A DNA stretch of 64,000 nt from positions 39,830,961 to 39,894,960 of the forward strand of contig NC_088868.1 in assembly GCF_032884065.1 (NCBI RefSeq), written 5' to 3'. This document shows positions 10,691 through 21,753 of the stretch, piece by piece (the first letter of the stretch is position 1; the number at the start of each line of letters is the position of its first letter). Origin of the DNA: Artemia franciscana. Taxonomy: Eukaryota > Arthropoda > Branchiopoda > Anostraca > Artemiidae. A program made the position numbers and the translations under genes. A model generated the notes under the pieces. The model searched no databases, had not been told where the DNA came from, and worked only from the letters and a program-made list of their open reading frames with translations.

Positions 10691-11512
10691 AAGTCGTTTT
10701 CCCAGATAAAAACCACTAGGATTCAGGCTGGTTAGTGAAATCATTTGCGCAATGAAATATCTAAAGCCAATCCTGCGTAGCGTCTCACTGACTTCAATAC
10801 ATAACTTGAACTGTCTAGCTCACGTTAGGAAAGTAACAACAATATAACAGCCAGGTTTGTTGTATACTCCAATAGCCTATAGTATTCTTTGACTCTAGTA
10901 GGCTCCCAGGGACACTTGATATGAAACACGCGAATTCATAACGTATCAACTCACAAATTGTGCAGAGAATTCTCCGTGCAGGAAAGAGTCTATTTCACAG
11001 AATTTATTTCTGCGTACATAATATTAGGAAGGATTTGTTGGCACGGGTTTTTAAGGCACCGTTTTGTCGTGAAAATCTTAGGTCCTATGTTCGAATCCAA
11101 CAGCAGACAAAAGCTTTGTTGTCATCAGATTAAGAAGGTTCCGGGAGGAAAAAATACCTTGAAGAAAAAAAAAATATTAAAAAAAGGTCTCCAAGGAAAA
11201 ATATCTTGAAGAAAAAAATTCTCGAAAAAAAATGGCTTAAAAGAAAAAAAAACATCTTTTAATCATTACGTACCATCCCACGTTGTCATCGTCCTCATCT
11301 TTAACCAGTGGCTCCGCACTTAACTAGGGTCCCGTGAGCTCCAGCAAAACAAGTCACGCGTGACTACGTCATTTTCAATATAATTTACATAAGTAAACAA
11401 GCAAATCTTGTTGCTTAACAAGCAGCTGCGTCTTGAAGAAGTTTAAGAAAAGTGCCGGGATTGGGACTTAAAGGGATAGGGCTCCATCAGGACGTATTAT
11501 AGTGCAACTACT
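10690..11512 (-). repeat. Right terminal inverted repeat, uninterrupted
   Basis: The intact partner of the left arm. It ends ACTACT at 11512, followed by AAATTC. It carries a tRNA-like stretch (11040-11110): an A-box-like TTTAAGGCACC and a B-box-like GTTCGAATCC at 11092-11101. In the left arm the LINE has landed inside this B-box. Confidence 0.65.
11040..11110 (+). promoter_or_regulatory. tRNA-like A and B boxes inside the right terminal repeat
   Basis: GGCACGGGTTTTTAAGGCACC followed about 40 bases later by GTTCGAATCC matches the layout of an internal RNA polymerase III promoter. A proper tRNA fold is not supported: the T stem around GTTCGAATCC has several mismatches. Probably a decayed tRNA-derived (SINE-like) piece carried in both arms. 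Confidence 0.35.
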
Positions 11513-11518
11513 AAATTC

Positions 11519-12619
11519 ATTTTAATAGAAATGTTTCTTTCTTTTATTGGCTAGAAGAACTTTTTTTAGATTAAAATAAAACCATTGAATGCTGACAAAA
11601 AGAAGTCTTCTTTGTAATATGTAATGAGTGCCCATTCCAAGTCCTAAGAAATTTCAGTTTTGCCTGATAGTATGAAAAATAAACCACTTTTTATATTTTT
11701 CTATTGTTGGAGAAAAAACAATCTTTTTCGATGTTTTTTATTATATATTTTTACCTTTGCTATTTGCGGCTTTGGTAAATCTATTACGGTACAAGAATAG
11801 ACTGTTCTATTTTCTTCCTAAATATTTTTCCTGTTGGACAAAATCCAGTCTAATTTGTTTTCCATAGTCTTTATGATAAGCTTTACGTGAATTTGTAGCT
11901 GATAAACCAACTTAACAAGTCAAACAATAAGCTAAAAGCTTATTACCAATATTACCAATTATTACCAATTGGTAAATATTACCAATTTTCAGATGCTGGC
12001 AGCTTTCAACTCGGACATTTCCAAAAACAAATTTAGACAATTACATCTTTAAATACACTGAAAAAGGTAAAAAAGATAATAAAAATATATGTTTTAAGAC
12101 CAGTCTTAAAATTAGATTTTTTTTTTTTGTAATTATTGGATATATGAATTCTTTAATTTTAACATTTTATTTTACTGAGTGTGGTATATCTTTCATCCTC
12201 GTAATTTATACTTTCCACTAACGAATCTCGCAACATGATAGTTAGGTTATACAAGTCCTTGCTTCGGATAACCAACAGCTATAGCATTACTACAATACGG
12301 GGAATGCGTAGCTTTTAAATGACTATTTGGTTTTCCAAAGATTTGGGTGTTTATCCTCTAAATAGACGATGTTGAATAAAAGTGTTCAAAAAAACTATTG
12401 CCAGAAATTGTGTTTGATTTCTCTCATAGTATTTTGAAAAAACAAACAAACATTCATCCACGAAAAGTGGAAAGAAATATCAAAATTACTTAACTCAGAC
12501 AGTTGCTGCGTTACTTAAACACCAATCTATTGGGCATTGAATCTCTGGGCTTGTTTAGTCTATTCTAAATTCCCTAAGTGATTTTTAAATAAATACCAAA
12601 TTCAATAAAAAATGAATAA
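11519..12619. other. A/T-rich intergenic DNA
   Basis: No gene or repeat family recognised. There is a small cluster of repeated ATTACCAATT words at 11940-11990 and a T run at 12119-12129. It lies downstream of the minus-strand gene that ends at 12661. Confidence 0.4.
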
Positions 12620-12625
12620 TTTATT
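12620..12625 (-). terminator. Candidate AATAAA polyadenylation signal of gene A
   Basis: AATAAA on the minus strand 35 bases past the stop codon of the DM4/DM12 gene A. Position and form fit a cleavage signal. Confidence 0.5.
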
Positions 12626-12660
12626 TTTCTTTTAACATTCACAGTTCAATAATATCACAA

Positions 12661-12916
12661 TTATAGTTCGTTTTCAGAGCTCTCAACACTGCTATATCCT
12701 CCACGAATATCAGCGTCATTTTTCTCGTTTTCATCATCAAGATAAATAATTTGCTCTGTGTAGGGTGATTTACTCCATTTCTTGAGAACGTCAAAGACTG
12801 AAAACGGGCAATCTGAGAAAAGACGCTCGCAACTTTTGGAAGTTGAATTTACCACAAGATCCACACCTTTAGATTCTAGATAATCTCTAAAGAAGTCATT
12901 CATCCCTTGCTTTGGA
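12661..12916 (-). CDS. DM4/DM12-family protein, copy A, last coding exon
   Basis: Eighty-four codons plus TAA. The exon starts at 12916 after a pyrimidine-rich acceptor (TTACTCTTTTTCAG) with one base that completes a Thr codon begun by the AC at the end of the exon 33382-33549, so the splice phases agree. It encodes PKQGMNDFFRDYLESKG, then KSCERLFSDCPFSVFD and an acidic tail ending SSENEL. The late CxxxFxxCPxSxF cysteine pair preceded by a DYLE-like segment is the hallmark of the DM4/DM12 family (small, generally secreted proteins of unknown biochemical role in arthropods). The paralogue at 49576-49771 is about 56 % identical by hand count. Upstream exons with the signal peptide are not identified. 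Function beyond family membership is unknown. Confidence 0.8.
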
Positions 12917-13199
12917 CTGAAAAAGAGTAAGGTTAAGTGACAAATCGAAGAAAAAATGATCATAACACCCATGAAGGAATTATTTTTTTGTAGGGAAGGG
13001 TAGTCTTACTGCACTCACAACGAAAAAAATTATGGTGAGTAGTTGGAAAGTTGATGTTACACTTGGAATACTGTAGTTATATAATTTTGTTGGGATCTCT
13101 TTTGGCAGCAAAGAATGAGATTAGTATCCCCTCATTACTTTTAACCTCAAACATAGCCAATTATCGGTTTATCCTTAATGGCTTAAGATCATGAAGAGG
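12917..13199 (-). other. Start of the 20-kb last intron of gene A
   Basis: Intron sequence next to the acceptor. No element recognised before the Polinton-related sequence that begins near 13200. The whole intron (12917-33381) contains the Polinton, the CARD relic, two LINEs and the Helitron. Confidence 0.6.
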
Positions 13200-13619
13200 T
13201 TTAACTGCGATTCCTTCAAGACGCCGGTGTTATTAATTATCTTCAAGAGGCAGATGTCTGTTACATAACAGGGAGTGTTTTCTTAAGTATACAGGTGCTT
13301 TTTACCTAATAGAGTGTTTTTTCTTTGGTTTAAAAAACATACAAGGGCCAGGAAAAATCTTCTGGGCCCCTACCGAATTAGAACATAGTCCCAATTGATC
13401 ATAGCCCAATATTTTTCTGCTTGACACATAGAGCCTTTTACAGTCGTCAAAAAAAGGTTTTTCCGGTATGTCCCAGGAAAAAGGAGCGAAGCGTTATACA
13501 AACTAGACGTCTATTTATTTTCTTGGAACAAAGGATTGTTATTCTTCTAGAAGGCCCGGGTAATTTTCCATTTTTATCTGGGGAATACTAAAAATCCGCT
13601 GCTAGCGGGGAATTCTGTC

Positions 13620-15120
13620 ACTCTTATTTTATATATTGAACGTACAGCGAGGATTCTTAAAAATGGATATGACCCAACGCCACAACCAAGTAATTCTATA
13701 TGTTTGTTTTGGATAGTCCCTCCCTTCACCAAGAAAGAGGCGAGATTATACTCAATTTGAGCTACCATAATTCATTATATTGGATTATCAAGTAAAAGCC
13801 TGTCCCACCTGCTATTGCATGGTTCCCTCAGTGATAAATTTATCTAATTTTCTCACGTCAAAATATATCCTTTTTACTTTTTCTGTTATTTCAATGTGCC
13901 TCTCCGTAGCCTGGCAGACGGGTTAAACGCACATTAATTATTATCCCTCTACTATCCATGTTAAACTTTAATCACCATCTCTCCACGATTCAGCTTAGAC
14001 CTTAAGTACTCTAAGCAGGTATCATCTGGCATAGGGTTTAATAATTGAACGAAACGAAAAAGATGTATTTTAAGACCTGGTTTCACCTGCAAAACTAACG
14101 ACTGTTGAAGGTTTTAACAAGCTAAATCTTTGCGTAAAATGATGCATAAAAATCATTTTATATTTATATCTAATGTTTGCTTTATGAGGAGAATGGAGCT
14201 AGTTATGATTGCTATTTTCATATGATAAAACACGATTTGATTTAATTTAACCAGTCAACGTTTATTCAGGGAAGGGGGGCTTAGATCAAGCTTTAGTTAA
14301 TTACCAAAAGGGTCACTACTAACAGCTGTTTTCATCTACGAAACTAGATGGTTTTTAGTTAAATCTGTCCATGAAATGCTCTGAAAGATTTAAATTATCT
14401 ATGCGATATTTTTTTCTCACAGTAAAAAAAGTAATTAAAACAAGAAAATTTTTGATTATAATAATGAGTTACTTTGTAAGGTCCTTTCTTCCTTACATAG
14501 GGGCTATGTAGTCGTTTTGAAGCCGTATTTTTCAATTATGCATCGTTTATTGAATTCGAATATAAAAAGAAGTGGTATGATTAAACTAGAAATATATTCT
14601 TTTTTTAGAATGTTTTGCTTGTTAAATTTAAACGCTGTTGTATAAAACTATTGTTGGTCAAGTGCAAAATACGTGTGAAGAATATATTGTTTTTTCTTTA
14701 CTATATTATAGAAGGAATGAAAACGTGTATAAAGACAAAGAAAATATTTACAGACTGTGGTATTTGTTAATTCAAATATTTCCGTCAAATATCCCATTTT
14801 ACCGTTCCCTCCATACCAAGGTTGAGGAGAAGGCACCTTTAATCCTTATTAAATGTTAATTTCCACTTAGAGCAACGGCTTCTTACACATTACTAATGTT
14901 TGCCCACATAGTACCGTATCATTGCTGCATTTTTTCTACATGTAGGCCCCGTGAAGGTGGATAGGGGGAGAGGGGAAATGGGGGTGAGTTATTTTTGAGA
15001 ACTAGATTCCACACTTCATAAATGCTCAAGTATTTATGTAAAAATAAGATATATTTTATCCACATGAGTCCTCTTAATGGAAGCTGATTTCCAACTTTCT
15101 TAAATGATCAAATAAGATGC
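13620..15120. other. A/T-rich stretch inside Polinton copy 1
   Basis: About 1.5 kb with no recognised gene. Some words agree with copy 2, but long alignments could not be made by eye. At 14960-14985 there is a short G-rich run. Confidence 0.3.
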
Positions 15121-15171
15121 ATATTGACCTATTTACTTCATGAAAAAACTAAAATATTATTTCCATTTAAG

Positions 15172-15339
15172 GAAAATTCTGGACAATGCCGCCTCCCCCC
15201 AAAAAGAGCAAGGGCAAGCGACAAGGAAGCAACAACCACCGCCCTACAAAGCAGGGAAATTTCAGCCACCTCCGCTCTATTCGGCGATGATATAGGGCCC
15301 TGGGCTCCTTCTAAGAAAGATGGAGCTGCCAACCCTAGT
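15172..15339 (+). other. Possible G+C-rich exon, unidentified
   Basis: A locally G+C-rich segment after a weak acceptor-like TTCCATTTAAG and ending at a good donor (GTAAGT at 15340). One frame is open across it and would encode a charged, alanine-rich peptide including LPPKRARASDKEATTT and FGDDIGPWAPSKKDG. A second frame starts with ATG at 15186 (MPPPPKKSKGKRQGS) but stops after 34 codons. Not recognised. It lies within the span assigned to Polinton copy 1, so it could belong to that element rather than to a host gene. Confidence 0.25.
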
Positions 15340-15357
15340 GTAAGTGCAAGTTAATAT

Positions 15358-15597
15358 TGCTCGTATAGCTTAATAGCTTAAATAGCTCGTAATAGCTTTA
15401 ATTACGTAATAGATTTAATTATGTAATAGCTTTAATTACGTAATAGCTTTAATTACGTAATAGCTTTAATTACGTAATAGATTTAATTATGTAATAGCTT
15501 TAATTACGTAATAGCTTTAATTACGTAATAGCTTTAATTACGTAATAGCTTTAATTACGTAATAGTTTTAATTACGTAATAGCTCGTAATAGCTTAA
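15358..15597 (+). repeat. 17-bp minisatellite
   Basis: About fourteen copies of AGCTTTAATTACGTAAT with single-base variants (for example TAGATTTAATTATGTAA). Each unit includes the palindrome TTACGTAA. Confidence 0.9.
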
Positions 15598-15663
15598 AAA
15601 CTTAATGTGTTTTCAGCTTGATGAATCTATATTCTTTAAAAAACACCAAGAGGAAAAAAGTAG

Positions 15664-16090
15664 GATGTTGGGAACCTTGTTTGCTGCCTCCTGAAGGGAA
15701 GGGGGTTTGATGATTTTGCTCCCATCCAAAAAACGGCTTCTTTTCAGCTTAATAAAGAGAAAATACCAGGACCCTCTTAATTGTTTTAGAAGGGCTTCGA
15801 GTACCCCTTGGCTGCTAAAAGAAATGGCTAAAAGTACCACATTTTTGCACCCAAACAAAGGGAAATAGCTAGGATCTTGCATATCTAAATGCTGGGAACC
15901 TTTTTTGCTACCTCCTGAAATGAAGGGGGTTTGATGGTATAGCTCTCATCCAAGAAACGGCTTCTTTTCAGCTTAATAAAGAGAAAATACCAGGGCCCTC
16001 TTGATAGTTTTAGAAGTGCTTCGAGTACCCCTTGACTGCTAAAAGAAATGGCTAAAAATAACACTTTTTTTGCGCCCAAACAAAGGATCT
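15664..16090 (+). repeat. Tandem duplication, unit about 226 bp
   Basis: Two adjacent copies (about 15664-15889 and 15890-16090), highly similar, sharing GGGGGTTTGATG, AACGGCTTCTTTTCAGCTTA, ATAAAGAGAAAATACCAGG and GCTTCGAGTACCCCTTG. The minus-strand frames in the two copies look alike only for this reason. Family unknown. Confidence 0.85.
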
Positions 16091-16139
16091 AGCTACAAAG
16101 CGCCCAAAGCTAGGATTTCTCCTAGGACAAAGTTATGCA

Positions 16140-19080
16140 GGTTCAACACCTATATTACCAAAGCTTTATTTAGACGATTCTGCTTTGTGCAACATTAATG
16201 TTTTTAGGACTGAGTTCGGGGTCCCCTTTAAGACTGTTACAGGTGCTGGTATTTAAATGGAAATAGTTGACATAGTCCACTCCTATTTGACAAAATTCGT
16301 GCCCTTCTTAAAGACAGATTCGTGAGGCGGGAGGTAGGGGCAGTGTTACAGCATCCATTGTATTTTTAAATGAAAAGTCGAGTAAGGTGTACTCGCATTA
16401 CCTAGAAATAGAAATACAGAGACTTCACCCAGACTTACACAATTTTGAGGGTGTTTGTCGGACTGGGTAGGTAGTATTTTAAATAGAGTGGAAAATTGTA
16501 AGGAAAATGGGAGTGGGTCAGTAGTTTTTTGCTTATAGAAAATTTAGAATTAAATGTTACGAAATGTAAAATTAAATTTGTTTTAAGAGGTGAGAGGAAT
16601 GATTTGAAAAAAATACTATGCAGATTTCAGGGGTGGTAAAGGTGTGCAACACTTTTGTTTCGATACGGGCTTGGGGTGCTTCAAATATGCAATCCTTGTC
16701 GCAGGCCGTAATCCCTCGAGAGATATTGCTAGTAAGACATTTTTAGACAATTTGGCTGTTAGTGGGGGTGGCAGGGGTGGAGTTTCCTAAAGTTGATTAA
16801 TTGTTTAAAGGGGAAATATCCTGTTACACTTAAGGGAATAGATATTGTTGAGAGGGCTAACGAACTTTTAAATATTAGTATTACAGTTTTAAAGTGTGAC
16901 ACAGAGTATGAACAGGGTGGAATTAAAGATAAAAAGGCGGTGATATATTTAGCGAGGGCTTTGTCCATTGAATCAGTGAAAAACCCACGATCCTATTGGA
17001 CATTTTTTTCATTCCACACATTAATCGGGTTCCAATTGATGATATAAAATATAATTAAGGAATAATTTTCTAATATTGTGAAATGTGTCTTTCAAGATTC
17101 TTTTAAGACACAGAGTCAAAATTTTAACATAACTTGATTCACTGTAAGCGTTACGAGTACCAATCTCTGGAGGCGTTTTAGGATGATAATGCCATATTAG
17201 TGGTATCGTAATTGCCGATTCCACCTCACCTAGATCACCCCGTCAATTTACATCGTTTTCAGTCCATTTTACATCATTTTAACATCAATTATTACAGGGG
17301 TTGATGAGCCTTTTTCATATATCATAACACCCGACTCATCTGAGAAGTTTCTGTTCTTAGAACTCAAATGGAAAATGGTAGAAAATAATAATACACACTG
17401 AATTAGACCCGTTTCTTAGATTCCTATAGTTTTTCCCCAAACTCCTAAGTCAGTTGATTCAATTACAGAAAAGGGATGATTTTAATTGTTTCCCCTTTCT
17501 TAAAGAGTGCTTTCTAGATGATCAAATGTATGAATTATTAACGAGATAGGGTGTGTACCCGTATAAGTACTACAGCTCCACTTGGATGCTTTATGTTGTA
17601 AATTTGCCGCACATTGAAGCGCTTTATGATTCACTTCATGATCGTCAATACACCACTGCCGAGTGTAAATTTTGTAAGAAAAGTTTGGGCCATGCGGGGT
17701 TTAAAAATTGGTATGATTATTTGAAGATGTACCTAGCAAGAGATGTACTGTTGTTGTCGGATATCATCTGTAAGAACACGGATAATTCTATCAAGAATTT
17801 GTGTTCGATTTCGGGTATTATTTTTCAACTCCTCATCTGGTGATAAGTTTAATTCTTAAAATCAGTACAGAAAAATAGGTCTGATCACCGACGTGTATCA
17901 GCACTTCATTCTAGAGAGATCAATAAGTGGAGGATATTTTTCCAACGGGGATCGTATCCTAGAATCTGATCCAACTAGACAAAGCACCGATGCAAAGTAG
18001 AAAAGTTTTTCTTGATATGAACTTTTATCCGTTGGCAATGTATCACTACTCTTTGTCTTGTCGGAATCACAAATGGATGGACAATCATTGTGATTCAAAT
18101 TTGACTGACATTGCCATTGTTAAGGACAATATACCACAAGGATGGGTTTTTAAAATTGATGTTGAAATACCGGTGGAACTTCATGAATCGGTAAAGGATT
18201 TTGTTTTCCCTGGGTTTGACAGACCGGAACCGAGGGATTCATTGAGACCCTATAATATTTCTTTGGTATTCGGTAGTTTGGTAGTCGGGGATATTCACTG
18301 GATACCTTCAAAACAAAAGCTGATTGCCGACCGACCGACCTTCATCCGATACAGAATTTTGTTGTACATCAAGTTCTTTTGTGGCATATGCTGGCAAACG
18401 GTTTCGAGGTCACAAAGATTCATAGAGCCTTCCAATTTCTTCAAAAGCCATTCATGAAGACGTTTATTGACACCTTTGTCAGTAAACAGTCTGAGGCAAA
18501 AACAAAGGTTGATAAGGAGATCTTTAAACTTAATTTGAAATTCAGCTTTCGGTAAGATAGGTGAGAGTGTTCGCCATAAGAGTCGTTGCAACGTTGTAAC
18601 CAACCCAAAAGAATGTACCCGAACCATTGCCTACCTGAATTTCACATCGTTCACGATCATAGACTCTAATATGGTACTTTTATATAAAAAAGAAGTATAA
18701 TTTTAAATAAAAATATTGCCACTGGCGGTGCAACCTTAGAAATGTAAAAAATCATGATGGAATTTTATTATAACTTGTTTAAGCTCCAATGGCCGGTTAA
18801 GGTGTGAGTTCAGGTTTATTACGGGGAAACCGATTCATCACTGTTGAATATTACCACTAAAAATCTATTAGACGATTTTGAAAATGAGGAGCACATTAGC
18901 TCGAATGGTCTACACAATCAGGGAAGATTCCATTTGCCAGGAGCTAGTGAAGGATCAGGCCCGAAATAAGTTGTGATATTTAAAATCCGAGACGGGGAAA
19001 GAATTGATATCCCACGGTTTGCAGGTCCTAAGGTGTATTATGTGCAGACGCACAATGAGGATATATAACAATTCTGTAAA
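16140..19080 (+). pseudogene. Polinton protein-primed DNA polymerase B, fossil
   Basis: Pieces of the family-B DNA polymerase that copies Polintons from a protein primer. In order: a leader stretch shared with copy 2 (16140-16450); an N-terminal part near 16650-17000 (FKYAIL, KGIDIVERANELLNISITV); an exonuclease/TPR1-side part at 17553-17840 with YPYKYYSS and YLARDVLLLSDI; and palm-side parts between 17880 and 19080 resembling the family's PxELHE and NSxFGK stretches. Broken many times. The match to family order and motifs is from general knowledge of Polinton polymerases, not a search. Confidence 0.65.
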
Positions 19081-19640
19081 GGTTTATACAATATAAAAGA
19101 CATTTTTGACATGAGTTTTTATAGAAACTATTAGAAAATAGTTTAATTATGAGAGTGAAAGTCATGGCGATTCGGTCTTAGTTTAAAAACTACATAGTTA
19201 CGGTTGAGAAAAATGCCATGTCTTTCTTATAAAGTGACAGTGTTTCGACCTAGAGAAAACTCAATAGCTGGTGGGAGGAGGTTATTCCTACAATCTCCAG
19301 CTGAGAAATGTGTTTTTATGGTGTTTTTTATACAATGTTTTATTTGTGCAAGGCGGAATCTTTTTTTTGAACGCGTTGAATATTATACTATAAATTTTCA
19401 TGCATCACACAGCCAGCCCTCCCCCGCCGTGGTGGGAGCCGTTGTGTCTTCCAGTTGGAGACCCTGGCCTTCAGAGAGAAGCTACCTCAGCAGCTTTTTT
19501 CACGCTGTTGATTACTGCCTATGTAAATATGTTCAAGTGATTATTTTTTGTAAATATTCCTTAAACATTTAGCGTATTTATTTGTATTAATGAAAACATG
19601 TATTTTATATTTGTATTAATCTAAAAAGTAATATTTATGA
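19080..19640. other. Unassigned stretch between Polinton parts
   Basis: No convincing homology. A G+C-richer island at 19415-19510 keeps a frame open but is not recognised. Confidence 0.3.
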
Positions 19641-19959
19641 AGAGAGGAGCTACTTGTGGTCCACTGAACTTTTTAAAGTGTCAAACATCTAGACACTATA
19701 CGTGTAACGTTTTGTCTACGTTATATGACAGATGTGAAGATTCATGGAGGTTTTTACGAGTAGAATTACAAATCTGTCAGTTAACATTAAGAAATGAATT
19801 TATTTTGGACCCATTCAGTGATGTGGCTGATAGAAAAAGAACCCTTTTGTTGTCCTGACATTGATTGCTATGTTAAGGCTCTTAGACCACGACCATTGGG
19901 TCTTAACATGGACAATTATAGGGATCGCTTGTCAATATCCGATTACGGTCTCGTCAATT

Positions 19960-20460
19960 AGTTTGCTAAGCTGTTTTTCTTTGCATTACCACATGCTAAA
20001 AAATATATTGCACCGGCTGCTGCGGATTTTGCCTCCTCTACACTACACGATTTGGGCTCTGGAAAGGGATTTTAAAGAAAGTGTTTCATAAAATCTCATG
20101 TCCGTTGTGCAATCCCTCGGCGAGTGGTTGAAATCACGACAAAGTGGAAAAGTTTTAAAAGAGGCAAGAAACATCTCATAACTTATCAGCCTCAACTCAT
20201 GTCTGAAGCGTGAAATATTACTCTTGTCGAAGAAGAAAAAGAAATCAAAAGTAAAAATCATTAGATCGAAAAAAGACTTCTTTTTTTAAAAATGGCAAAT
20301 CTGCCTCATAACGAACATCATCCTTCAGTCACCTCATCTCTGAATCGTCTTAATGCCGAAAATGTTGACTTGAGGGTAAAATATGGTTACTTTGAACAGC
20401 TTAACCTGGAACAACCGCTATCTGAAAATGTTTATTTTCAAATTTATTTCAGAGGAGACT
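19960..20460 (+). pseudogene. Polinton structural-gene relics (candidate)
   Basis: Two short pieces. Around 19980-20070 a frame reads HAKKYIAPAAADFASSTLHD, which resembles the alanine-rich core of the small structural protein coded beside the capsid gene in Polintons. Around 20292-20460 an ATG-led frame begins MANLPHNEHH and has the general look of the family's minor capsid start. Both are tentative and broken. Confidence 0.35.
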
Positions 20461-20599
20461 AATTCATAGTCTCCACTGTGAACAATTTTCTAGTTGGAAA
20501 TACCCTTTTCTATCTGTAAAATATGAATTTCAGTGTCCAAAGAGTGAAGTGCTTTTAAAACGTTTGTGAATTTGTTTAATAATAAAACTTGTATGTACA

Positions 20600-20869
20600 A
20601 TACATAATCTTCACTCCATAGATTCCTTCTTCCACGTATAGGTAGCCATCGGTAATGATAAGTGTCGGCAGTTTGTCAGCATTGAACTTTTAATTATCTT
20701 GGAATGATGTAATTTCTACAAAATGATTTCTACAAAATGATGTAACTTCATTTTTAATTATATTTCTTCATAAAGTCAATAATAATCACTTTTTGATTCG
20801 GACAAATTTTCAGATAGGGACCTCAAAAAAAAGAATTTACCATAGAGCTGTCCAATATATTCGAAGTCA
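20600..20869. other. A/T-rich spacer
   Basis: No gene recognised. A 17-base word with ATTTCTACAAAATGATGTAA is locally duplicated near 20710-20745. Confidence 0.4.
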
Positions 20870-21540
20870 TACAATCCCTTGAAGAAATAGATCAAGAATG
20901 TATGTATAAAAATCGAGGGAAATAGTAAAGAAACTGCTAAACTAGTCCTTGGTGTTAAGAAAAGACCAAAAGACCATTGGCTGTCGGATGAACCTTAGGA
21001 CTACATTGAAAAACAGAAGCAGGTTAAACTTATTCTTCTTCTTAACTGCAGCGCTGAGAATCGCGTATTCAGCAACTTGACTTACCAATATCCTGACAAG
21101 ATAGTGAAAAAGAGTGCTAGGAATTACGAACTTAACCTCCTTGATAAAAAAGCGGAACTAAATGAAGAAGCTTCAAGACGAGTTAACTCGTAGACTTTCT
21201 ACCGTTTAACCGATGAAATCTCTGGGAAACATCAGAATGTTGAAGGTCCTGTACGAGACCTGAATGGACGTCTTGCAGCAGATCCAGAAGATAGGAGCAA
21301 AGTTTTGGCAGAAGATTTTCAGAGGATACCAGATATACCCCAGATATACCACTAATAAACCTTTTAATCAACATAGACCCTCCTGATATCACATAAATTT
21401 GCATGGCAGTAAAACAATGGAAAAATTAATCCCAGGCAAAGACAGAATCGCAGCAAAAATGTTTAAAACCACTGTCTTTCTTTTAATGACCTTGTGGATT
21501 AAATTCTTCAAGACAATTCATCAACAATAGTACAAATCAC
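20870..21540 (+). mobile_element. LINE fragment, start of reverse transcriptase
   Basis: Plus-strand frames read ETAKLVLGVKKRPKDHWLS, then IEKQKQVKL, NCSAENRVFSNL and a conserved-looking AAKMFKTTVF stretch preceded by a degenerate PGKDRI. This is the linker and first motif block of an RTE- or CR1-like ORF2 (the KxxGxDxI step before the polymerase fingers). The fragment lacks the palm and has several stops and frameshifts. Confidence 0.55.
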
Positions 21541-21753
21541 ATAGGATGACCAGCTGTCTAATGTACACAAACATAATGGACACGCGTGAAAAATGTCAAT
21601 GTTGAGTCTCACTGCCAAAAAGAATACTGACTTGCGATTGATTGCGATTGAATATCTTCTATGAGGAAGAGTAATCGAGTTAAGTCATTCATCGAATCAA
21701 TTAAACCAGTTTTGTTAAAACTTCGTCTTATTTGTTGTTGCTTTGCAAACTGG

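Larger units (their letters stand above)
490..11512. mobile_element. Large palindromic inverted-repeat element, Polinton-like ends or giant foldback
   Basis: The two ends are inverted copies of each other for about 0.85 kb, roughly 70-75 % alike by eye. The left arm is 490-977 continuing at 5246-5620; the right arm is about 10690-11512. The outer ends read AGTAGT and ACTACT, flanked by AAATTT (484-489) and AAATTC (513-518 of the 11 kb block, i.e. 11513-11518), a near-perfect 6-bp duplication. The inner repeats are mirrored too: a 118-bp family at 5620-5990 against 8385-8530, and a TG/TC-rich unit at 5998-6141 against the array 6560-7900. The axis is the hairpin at 6423-6540. A LINE (978-5245) interrupts the left arm. 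No transposase is visible, so it looks non-autonomous. Long terminal repeats, 5'-AG ends and 6-bp duplication fit the known Polinton pattern; arms built of tandem repeats also resemble Foldback elements. Which of the two is inference. Confidence 0.6.
13200..20600 (+). mobile_element. Polinton/Maverick fossil, copy 1
   Basis: A badly broken Polinton, plus orientation. Visible parts: a candidate terminal-repeat remnant (13215-13310) similar to part of the long terminal repeats at 490-11512; a non-coding stretch matching copy 2 (13330-13620 against about 60230-60520); pieces of a protein-primed type-B DNA polymerase from 16.1 to 19.1 kb; and candidate minor structural and capsid gene pieces at 19.96-20.46 kb. 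Copy 2, in the same orientation, starts near 60.0 kb. Breaks are numerous (well over ten), so it is old. Edges are approximate and no right terminal repeat was found. Confidence 0.65.

Noticed and set aside
11040-11110. A functional tRNA gene
   Set aside because: A- and B-box-like words are present, but the T stem has several mismatches and no clear anticodon arm can be drawn.
15613-16079. Two similar minus-strand frames (FSSQGVLEALLK...)
   Set aside because: They lie in a two-copy tandem DNA duplication; similarity extends outside the frames and no domain is recognised.
13200-20600. LTR retrotransposon or retrovirus
   Set aside because: No reverse transcriptase, integrase of the LTR type or direct terminal repeats here; the polymerase pieces are of the protein-primed B family.
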